A program made the position numbers and the translations under genes. Source: Ophioderma brevispina (taxonomy: Eukaryota > Echinodermata > Ophiuroidea > Amphilepidida > Ophiodermatidae). From it: a stretch of 64,000 nucleotides of DNA. Positions 55,811-64,000 of this stretch are shown one piece after another (position 1 is the first letter of the stretch; each line of letters starts with the position of its first letter). The notes beneath the pieces were generated by a model that did no database searches, was not told the origin of the DNA, and saw only the letters and a program-made list of their open reading frames with translations. Location of the stretch: contig JAMKCH010001721.1 in the NCBI GenBank assembly GCA_023653785.1, forward strand, positions 62,001 to 126,000. Direction: 5' to 3'.

Positions 55811-56164
55811 ATAGAATTGTCAGTGCTTGGGTTTAATAAATAAAAAAATAAACATTCTTAAAGGTTAACTCAGAGATTTCAGAGGAGGGTGCTCCAATTT
55901 TTAACAAATCGTGTTTTTTGCATGTACCTTAATGTTTGTCATATATTAACAGTTGGGTGAATAGCTAAGTCAAAATCAAAAGTTTAGTATTGAAAATCAA
56001 TCTTTGTTTGTTATACAAGATCTATGGAACTGTTAAACACACATAAAGTTCGCATCCAAACAAAACATCCGATTTACTCAAACTGGAAGGAGCATTTCAG
56101 GGACTATCTGAGTTCTAGTGACTGTTTAATATATATATAAAAAATTATATTTAGAAATCTGAGT

Positions 56165-56475
56165 CAGCTTCAAAATATTCATAATGTGATTTAAAGAGCA
56201 CAGGACCGTATCAGGGGGGACGCTCCCTACCTAAATCGGGAAGGCGAGGCAACAAGGCAAAAGTTGGGAAGGAAGAAAAGGGAGAAAGAAAAGAGGAAAA
56301 GCAGGAGAAGAGAAAGGAGAAGAAAGCGGGAAAGGGAGAATAGAAAAAAGAAAAGGAAGAAGAAGGCAAGGGGGAAGGGAGAAGAGAACAAACAACAAAA
56401 ATTAAAGAAAGGCAGGAAAGAGAAACCAAGGAGAGTCTGGAGGCTAGGATAGTCCCCCCTTGGTATGCCTTCACT
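56165..56475. repeat. Purine-rich repeat, copy 2
   Basis: Similar order to 55240-55810: CTTCAAAATATTCATAATGTG, GGGGGGACGCTCCC, then a GAAAAGGGAGAAAGAAAAGAGG-type purine tract. Confidence 0.6.
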
Positions 56476-57045
56476 CAAAGTCCAGTTTGTAAGTTTTCTA
56501 ACATTTATGGTTGATCTATAATTGCTCTAAGGCGGCTGTTATCTCAGTTTTCTTAGCAAGCTCGTCAAAATACAGTTACAAAAGAAGTGCAATCAATTTT
56601 TAGACCAGCAGGGACGACCAAGGATCTTTTTTAACTAAACAAAATTATAAGGTAGTTCTTAAATAATTATCGTCATGCACTCTTCCAAATCAAACTTCCC
56701 TTGGACCTTTTTAAAAATTGAAATAAGTTGATTCTGGATTAACATGAGAGGCTTCATATTTAAGTCAAAGCTTTTAATCTTTTTCTTTGAAGTGATAATA
56801 TTCCAGCTTGTTATGTCAAAGTTCACGATGTCAAGAAATAACATATTTATGATGCCATTTTCCATCTTCCCAGCCTGAGATGAGCTCAGAAGAATGGTAT
56901 GGAAAAGGTGGGATTTTTTTTTTGTGGGCGCAGTATAGCTTGAGGACACTTAGCATTGCTTTGCTGTGTATGTTTGGAGTGTGTGCTTGTGTTATAAGTT
57001 AATTTAAAAAAAAAAAAATGACCTCAATTGAAAAGTTTGAAGGTC
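56476..57045. other. Non-coding stretch, no feature seen
   Basis: AT-rich DNA with an A run at 57007-57018. The minus-strand frame at 56659-56949 has no recognised features. Confidence 0.4.
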
Positions 57046-59530
57046 GATTGGGACCAAACTTCTGTCAAGGGTGCACCATGGGATCCCCATAGTTTATGAG
57101 GTCAAAGTTCATGTGCTCGACAGAGGTCAAAAGTCATGTGAGGTTCAAGTTGAAAAATAGGATAAAAATGTATAAAATTACTCAATTGATAAAGTGATGA
57201 AGTCAATGGGGAAACCCCAAACTTGGTCATAGGTGCACCATTGGATCCCTCCTATGTTGATTGAGGTCAAATGCATGTTGCAGGTTCAAAGGTCATGGAG
57301 AGGCCCACAACTTATATTTGTGATATAGCGAGCGCAAAAGCCGAGAAACCGCGAAATGATAAGTTTCTAACTTTTTCTTGGTTTCAGGCTTTTCACCTTA
57401 GCTCAATCTTTGGTTAGGCAAGAGTTTGAAAAAAGCCGTATTTCAAGCTGAATCCGAGCTATTTAGATATCAAAATTATGTCCAAAAAAAGACAGACGTA
57501 TACCCCCCATTTTAAGCCTCCACCCCCACCCACCCCACCCCGCGCCCCAGTAATTATTAAGCCAGGGGAAAATAGAGATTTGAGGGGGACGACTACGAAA
57601 ACATTCATCTTTTTTGTAATGGCCCCACCCCCCCCCGGGCCGCACCACACCCCACGGGGGCAGGTGGGGGGGAGGGGGGGGACATGACAATTTCATCAAT
57701 GAAAAAGGAAGGCATTCTAAATGGATAAATTAACTAAAAATGTTTCTCCCTTACCCTGGCCGTCAAAACCAACGACTCAGTCACCCTTAGATGCTACCAT
57801 TGAAATTCAGACTTTGGCAATTTGCAATGTTGGAATTGTTCGACACTTTTCATAGGTATGATGCAGGTCACCACAGAGGTCCAAACACACAATTTCGGTC
57901 AACAAAGCATAAAAAAGGGGCGGGGCGGGGATCACCGTAGAAACTTTTACTGGTGGGCCAATGTCAAAAACTTTAGTAAAAGCATTCAGGCATGTTTATT
58001 AATAATCGCCGGTAAAGTTTCAAGAACGTCCTAGAGGCAAATGTCGCGGGCCAGCACGTAGGTTAGCCACCTTTTTTCACTGGTTATGTCGTCAAGGGCA
58101 AGCTAGTGCCGGGTGGCCCCGGCCCCCCACGAATAATTTGATCGTTAAAAAAAATACTAACTTTGTTTAATGGCTGTAAATCAAGTTGAGTAAAAAAGAG
58201 CCAATTTGTCATTATTAGAGCTGAAACCGCATAAAAATCTAACATTCTTAACCTTTTTAGAGCAAAATTGGTATTTCGCACTCATTTATTTCTGGGGAAA
58301 CGCCAAGTTGGCACAAATCGCAAACCTTATAATGTCATGAATGCATACTAGGAGGGTTTGGTACTATATATTTGGTACCAATGGAAAAAGGAGGATCGGT
58401 TAGCTATCCAATGTGTTATGCAAATCACAAGCATCTCTGCTTCATTAAGCTTTTAAAAAGGGCTCATTGAAAGGTTTTAAATAATTCAGATACAGAGTTT
58501 AAACAGTTTAATGGTCTTGTGATGTCAATGGAAACACTAAAATGGAAACAATTATACTTATTAGATGTCTGCGAGGACGGTGCATGTCCCATGTGTGCTT
58601 AGATGTGTGTGTTGTGGGTAACCCAGTTGGGTTAGCTTTTCTAAAAATGGTAGGTTTAGTTTCTCAGGTCTCCTTCAAACAAGTTGAATCCGATTTGAAA
58701 ACAGAACTTGGGGTTAAGGTGCTTGCAAGAGGGGGTTCCTCATGGGCATGAGGTCAAAGGTAATAGCGATCAATCGGTCATCTGGAGGTTCATGGCAACT
58801 GCCATTCTTGCCAGCAGTGTGATGATGCAGTACTGCAGACTAGTATTTTTTTTGAAAATAAGCGAACCTCAAGGCAAAGAATGATTCGCGATGGGGCGTT
58901 GACAGTGGGAACACTTCGGTAAAAAATTGGTTCTAGTTGTTAGTGACAGCCTGCTTTTATAGAATGGACACTCAAGTTATAGCCGTCATGATTATGTAAT
59001 GATTGCAACGGGCTCGATGTGTGACAGAAATCAAGGTCCCCCACAAAGGGTTCATCATGGGTCTTATGGTTAATCTAGCTTTTTAGGCGAATAGACAGAT
59101 CAGGGTAACATACTTGAGTAGTACTGTAACCAATTGGGCCTATATAAGGGTTGCAGATGTGAACGACAAAGTATTTAGAGGTCATTGGTTCATTTATTGT
59201 TGCATGTGGAAGATGATTTAGTTCCTGTAATGGTTAAGCAAGGATGGATTCTCAGGATCCAGGGTTATTGAAGTTCATATGTGCTATACCTACAATGAAC
59301 CAGGGCCTCATGTGTGTGCTAAGGCCCGGGGCCGGGGACGGGGCGGGGGGGGAGGGGGTGCGGGGGGGGGCAGATAGATAGAGCAGCAGGGGGCAGATAC
59401 AAAAGACAAAGGTATTCAGGGGGTTACTTTAAAAATCATCGTGGTGAGACAGCTCAACCATTTACACAACGTACAGTATAGGATTCAATAGGGACAGGGT
59501 TCCTTATGTGCAACCGATCTGAGACAAGGG
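57046..59530 (+). repeat. Degenerate AGGTCA-rich repeat region
   Basis: Phrases of the type CCAAACTTGGTCATAGGTGCACCATTGGATC, then GAGGTCAAAGTTCATG, recur at 57050, 57200, 58690-58790, 59030 and 59500. Steroid/nuclear-receptor-like half sites are frequent: 57099-57111, 57124-57136, 57282-57295 and 58751-58763. Within it 57500-57690 is C- and G-run rich, and 59322-59372 is strongly G-rich. Confidence 0.55.
59322..59372 (+). other. G-rich tract with G-quadruplex potential
   Basis: Runs of three or more G recur closely between GGCCCGGGGCCGGGGACGGG and the longer G runs that follow, meeting the usual four-run spacing. Further G runs occur at 57652-57682 and 59556-59568. Confidence 0.6.
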
Positions 59531-60770
59531 GGCGCGAAGATCATGGATAGCAGAGGAGGGGGGGGGCTAGGAGGTGGAGACAGAAGGAGGCGAAAAACAA
59601 CCAAAAGACAGGCTAACTCCTAAGAAATATTATTTTTTGAAAAAACCCACATTTTGAAATCAAATTTTCAAATTGACTCTAGGGTATACTCAGTGTAGAT
59701 TAAAAGTCTAAAATTTTTGTCCACGTTATAGTAAGAAACATGTGTCAAAACATGACCATTTTTGTAAAATTCAAAAAATTTTTTACTTTTTTTAAAAAAA
59801 AAGTAAAAATTTTCTAGTTTCATGAATATTAATCAATAAGTGATAAATCTCATAAGTTTGTGTAAAAAAAATAGATGAGCTTTGAAGCGTGTGTTGACTG
59901 AAGATCAACTCTAAGTTTCATTGAATTGGACAACTCTGTAAATCATTTTTGGGGAATTCATAAATACCTCATTTTTCGCACACTGTGACATTGAAATTAC
60001 AAAGACTGGGAAGGGTCCAATTTACGGGGAGAGTTCTCCACAGTCAGGGGCGGACGTCACCTGATTTTTTTACTTTGTTATTGTAAATCATTTGAACCCA
60101 CTAGGTTAAACCTCCAAATATTGTGATTGAAATCCGCGACCCCCATCGACAGCTAATATGCAGCCGATGATTTACAAATAATAACTTTAAAGTGGGGACT
60201 CCCAAGGGCAATCGTGCAAGTGGCAACAAAAGTATACATGTATGGAAAAACAGGAAAATTTAGTGGGGTTCATATGGCGTTGAACATTGGTCAACATTTT
60301 TACCACAGGACAACAACAGATACAAAGACCATACACACCCTATCCAAAGCGATCCGTTTACCTCTCGCAGACGGACACCAAAAAAAAGCTCTAGCGGGGG
60401 TTGGGTGGTAGATCGAATCGGACAGGATTGTTCCTGTGAATTAAAATGAGGCGATGTACGTACTCGTATTTGATTGGTACAGCTTTAATTGTTACCATGT
60501 CTTATCTGAAGAGAACGCGTTCAACCACATTTCACGTTTACAAGCTCAATTGCACGACATACGGCAACGAGATAACCGGTAGATCTTACTGATTCAGGTA
60601 CATATGAAGGTTAAGGGACCATATGCACAAATAAGCTCTACTACGCAAAGTAATGTGCACGTAATACCTATGAAGAAATACGCCAAACCATGAATATTGA
60701 GGTCAATAAGCAGGGATGAAGGTATAAGTTCTAAATATGCAGGGCTTAGGCAAGATCGTACAAACTATGC
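59531..60770. other. Non-coding stretch, no gene seen
   Basis: An AT-rich hairpin lies at about 59775-59815 (TTTTTTACTTTTTTT / AAAAAAAAAGTAAAAA). Otherwise there is no recognised exon or repeat. Confidence 0.4.
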
Positions 60771-61295
60771 CGGAAAATTGGTGGGTGTCTACAAGCAAAA
60801 ATGTGTATGTAACCTGCATATGATTACAACACGTACCTACATACGCGTACACAACATTAGGGCATAATTGCGACACGTGTGAAGGTACGCAGGCGTATAC
60901 TGCGTTGATTAAAACATTACATGAATGAGGGTACGGCACCGCAGTCACATTCATACATATGCCAGAACACATGCGCACTCCTGAACTATGCATAGAATGC
61001 GCAGATAGTGCATTCTCGCAGGGAAATGAATATACCAACAGACAGGGCATGGCACATTGCCCAAGGGTCATGCATAGACGTGCAGGTCATGGAATAAGGA
61101 TCATACACGCACACACGTAGGTACATTATGACAGGTACATGCATATGCCCAGGTACATCACGTGAAGGTAGCACTCACACACACACAAACACACAAAGCA
61201 CCGCAAAAAACCACACACAACACAAGACGTGCAGACACGTACACAAAACAAACAACATGCACAGCTGGCATCCATCGATGGGATCAAAACGAGGT
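60770..61295. repeat. CA/GTACAT-rich repeat, copy 1 (indel-rich)
   Basis: The same content occurs at 63207-63765, offset by about 2.45 kb: GGTGTCTACAAGCAAA, ACACGTACCTACATACGCGTACACA, CACATTCATACATATGCCAG, GGTACATGCATATGCCCAGG and CATCGATGGGATCAAAACGA. Copy 1 is shorter and shows many one-base losses relative to copy 2. Cys/Val/Tyr-rich minus-strand frames are artefacts. Confidence 0.75.
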
Positions 61296-62060
61296 GACAG
61301 GTTTTCATTTACCTGACTTGTTCACTTATCTGCCGTCTTATTATCTGACATTCCATTTACAGACGCATATGAATTAATAACCCGTCTCTTGACCACAATG
61401 GATTCATTCAATTTTGCCGCTGTTTTCATACCTGACCTTGTTTCAATGTTTTTACTAGTGTAGGTTTTATTTACCGTCTCATTAAAGCAAGCGAACATGA
61501 AGTTACCGAAGCTGTTTATCCATTTACGTGAGAGTTTAGTCCTGAAAGCGTATGCAGCGCTGATCGTTGAATTTCCCAGATGTGTAATCAAGTTACTGCA
61601 CTGCTTATTTGGACTGTTCCTTACCTGACATTATTTCTTCGACCCGTCGTCATGTACCTTAACGGTATGCATACAGACCTGATTCAATTTACACGCGTCT
61701 TTCATGGACTGAGGACCATCACGGCAGTCCTCATTGCCACAAGTGTCAACCTACGGGTACCTGACGTTCAGTTACCCTGGAATGTCTCATTACTGACGTT
61801 ATTAATGATCCGTCTTATTATCGGGCCCGTACCAATACCTAAATGGATTATTTAACTGACTGCTTCATTAATGGACGTGGATTCATTAACGGACTGCCTG
61901 TCATTTACAGACGCGTAACACCACCGACTGACTTATTACATGAGGATCCATACAGGACGTGTATTCATTTACTGGCCTCTGCCTTCATTTAATGAGGTCT
62001 TCATTACCTGACCTGACTTTCTTACAGGGGATCGTGTATTCATTTACCTGACCTTGCCAT
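61296..62060 (+). repeat. 19-bp minisatellite, array 1 (degenerate)
   Basis: Units like TTCATTTACCTGACTTGTA recur with mutations (ATTTACAGACGCAT, ATTTACTGGCC, CATTACCTGACCTG). The same unit forms array 2 at the window end. Confidence 0.65.
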
Positions 62061-62946
62061 TTCATTAGGACGTTATTATTTATATAGATGAGCGTGTATT
62101 TCTTTAGAGGTCGGTATTGTAAACATCTTTGTTTTCGAAAACCTCATATAGAAGCTCCTCATACAAACTTTGTACACTACCAGAAAGTTGTAAATCATAC
62201 ATGATTTCCCGTTTTGCTCCGTATTCACAATTTCTTTCCTATGTAAGTTACCCGTTGCTGAGGGATTGCAAATGTATTACAAGCTGTCGACGGAAACGTG
62301 CTAAATTATGGCACTACCTCGAGAACCGGGGTTAAGTCCATATTATCTTCATCACAAAGCTACATATTTTACCATCCTTAAAGTAGGGAGGGGGTCACAC
62401 AAAAAAGTATAAGAGGCCATCTGAGCAAACCACATGCTTTATGCAATATACCAATCCTACAAATCATTTAAAAGTTTAGACCAATAGACAATTTCATAAA
62501 GGAATTTTAACTAACTAGGCTAATTATTTTGATGCTAGTGAAAATTTTACCAATCATAAGTTATTAGGATATATCGTAATGTGAGGCACAAAGTGTAACT
62601 GACATTTTGGTTGTAAAATTAGCTGTTAATGGATTTGTGGAAATACAGTAAAAAGCGCAACGTATAAGCTGATTACCATCTCAACTCAAAGTAAAACAAT
62701 TTTATGAAAGAGAGAAGAAATGAAAAAAACAATAGAAAAAAGAAATTTGAACACAAAATGGGTTTCTGCAAAATGCACAATATGGCAGATTCGGACTTGT
62801 TCACTCCATACGATATAACTTTATAACAAGGTTCAGTGATTAGACATTCCATGTAAGTTATTCGCCAAATTATTAGATTTGTTAAAAAAATGATGAAAAA
62901 TGGACGGTACAGAAGTATTAGGAGATTCCTTTATACAAACCTCTTA
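62061..62946. other. Non-coding stretch, no feature seen
   Basis: AT-rich DNA between the minisatellite and a dispersed repeat. No exon was recognised. Confidence 0.4.
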
Positions 62947-63045
62947 AAGGTCCATGGCCCGATCGAAAATAGCCTCGTCCCAGAAGTCCCAGATTTGACC
63001 GGAAGGGGTCAACATTTCTTGGTCTCAGAAGAAAGCTACTATTTT
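62947..63045 (+). repeat. Dispersed repeat, copy 2 of 2
   Basis: Partner of 1950-2045: AAGGTCCATGGCCCGATCG, CCTCGTCC, CCCAGATTTGACCGGAAG, GTCAACATTTCTTGG and GAAAGCTACTATTT. Confidence 0.6.
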
Positions 63046-63206
63046 TCTCATTAGATCACGATTCTTACATGACTTGCATAATTAGTACTGATGTAATGGA
63101 ATTTAATTTGTAGCCAGAGAGCTATGGACAACCATTTGGGTCATTATTTGTGACAAAATAATAAACTAAGAAAATACAAGCTACCAATCCCGTTTCAGTA
63201 CCAACT

Positions 63207-63767
63207 TATGCAGGAACATTGGTGCGTGTCTACACAAGCAAACACATGTGTATGTACCTGCACATGATTTAAACACGTACCTACATACGCGTACACAATA
63301 CATGTATGTGCATACATATGCAGACACGTGTGAAGGTACGCAGGCGTACTTGCGTTTATAATATAAACATTTACATGAATGCAGGTACGTGCACCGCAGT
63401 CACATTCATACATATGCCAGATACACATGCGACTACCTGCATACATATGCATAGATGCGCAGATAGATGCATTTATACGCAGGTACATGAATAAACACAG
63501 ACAGGCATGTGCATACATGCCCAAGTTCATGCATAGATGTGCAAGGTACATGGCATACGCAGATACATACAAACACACGTAGGTACATGTATTCACAGGT
63601 ACATGCATATGCCCAGGTACATACACGTGCAGGTACATCACACACACACAAACACACAAACGCACACGCACATAAACCCACACACATACACAGGCACGTG
63701 CATATACAGTCACACAAACATACATACATGCACAGCTTGGCATACATCGATGGGATCAAAACGAGGC
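63207..63767. repeat. CA/GTACAT-rich repeat, copy 2
   Basis: A low-complexity array whose middle has units like CAGGTACATGCATA and ACGTAGGTACATGTA, followed by CACACACACAAACACACAAACG. It ends with CATCGATGGGATCAAAACGA directly before the 19-bp array. The 182-codon minus-strand frame and + strand frames here come from the repeat. Confidence 0.8.
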
Positions 63768-64000
63768 TGACCTGTTTTCATTTACCTGACTTGTATTCAT
63801 TTATCTGACCCGTCTTTATTTATCTGACCTATTTCCATTTACATGACGCATATTGAATTAACTAACCCGTCTTCATTTACCACACATGTATTCATTCAAG
63901 TTTGCCTGGCCTGTTTTCATTTACCTGACCTGTTTCCATTTTTTTACCTACGTGTATGTTTTTATCTTACCCGTCTTCATTTACAGCAAGTGAATTCATT
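63768..64000 (+). repeat. 19-bp minisatellite, array 2 (runs off the window)
   Basis: A tandem unit of 19 bases, consensus near TTCATTTACCTGACCTGTN, is repeated about a dozen times with substitutions and continues to the window end. Confidence 0.85.

Noticed and set aside
55283..56478. Phe/Leu/Ser-rich minus-strand frames of 83-150 codons, membrane-protein-like
   Set aside because: They are the complement of purine-rich low-complexity tracts. The apparent hydrophobicity is a composition artefact.
63195..63808. 182-codon minus-strand Cys/Val/Tyr-rich frame and overlapping + strand His/Thr-rich frames
   Set aside because: The DNA is a GTACAT/CA low-complexity repeat open in several frames at once, which is typical of repeats and not of genes.
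63207..64000. Possible CRISPR array at the window end
   Set aside because: The 19-bp units are contiguous without unique spacers, degenerate, and in a eukaryotic context. They are a minisatellite.
1..64000. A complete new multi-gene system (defence, biosynthetic or operon-like)
   Set aside because: Only two ordinary animal-type genes and repeats are supported. No cluster of co-directed unknown genes is visible.

Overview
This is a eukaryotic window of AT-rich, intron-rich DNA. Short coding exons with canonical GT/AG borders are separated by kilobases of repeats. Almost all long uninterrupted reading frames are chance frames in low-complexity or repeat DNA. Two animal-type genes, hairpin and MITE transposons, tRNA-derived SINEs and frequent words such as taggcctac suggest a marine invertebrate, possibly an echinoderm or other ambulacrarian. 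That taxonomic guess is inference and weak.

Two genes on the + strand are recognisable. (1) A SEC14-like (CRAL-TRIO plus GOLD) lipid-transfer protein has eight exons from 6925 to the stop at 21036. Exon phases mostly chain correctly across the introns, but two exons contain one-base frame breaks and one junction has a phase mismatch. The N-terminal exons are missing or unrecognised. (2) An M14 metallocarboxypeptidase has a likely TATA/Inr promoter at 37763-37791, a possible signal-peptide exon at 37821-37890, and exons at 39450, 43538, 47051 and 47700. The exon with the HxxE zinc ligands and the C-terminal catalytic exons were not found. A coding-like terminal exon of unknown identity lies at 35983-36139, and a broken minus-strand coding remnant at 30507-30880.

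The rest is repeat DNA. From 6.4 to 13 kb, SINE, MITE and foldback elements fill the SEC14-like introns. From 14.0 to 16.5 kb there is a decayed non-LTR retrotransposon-like remnant. From 21.5 to 26.4 kb lie a TIR element, a tandem duplication and four copies of one MITE family. From 27 to 35 kb there are diverged dispersed repeats and a SINE. From 40.8 to 43.1 kb there are dyad-rich and poly-C elements, and from 44.8 to 46.8 kb a nested palindromic foldback element. From 47 to 54 kb a 3.5 kb segment carrying two carboxypeptidase exons is repeated immediately, the second time riddled with small indels; this looks like unpolished, falsely duplicated assembly. From 57 to 59.5 kb a degenerate repeat is rich in AGGTCA direct repeats, and from 60.7 kb to the end lie CA/GTACAT-rich repeats and a 19-bp minisatellite.

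No CRISPR array, prokaryotic operon, functional tRNA/rRNA or clear new gene system is seen. The most distinctive signals are the nested foldback elements, a cluster of GCAAC-NN-GTTGC dyads, and the false-duplication/indel signature, which affects how any gene model here should be read.
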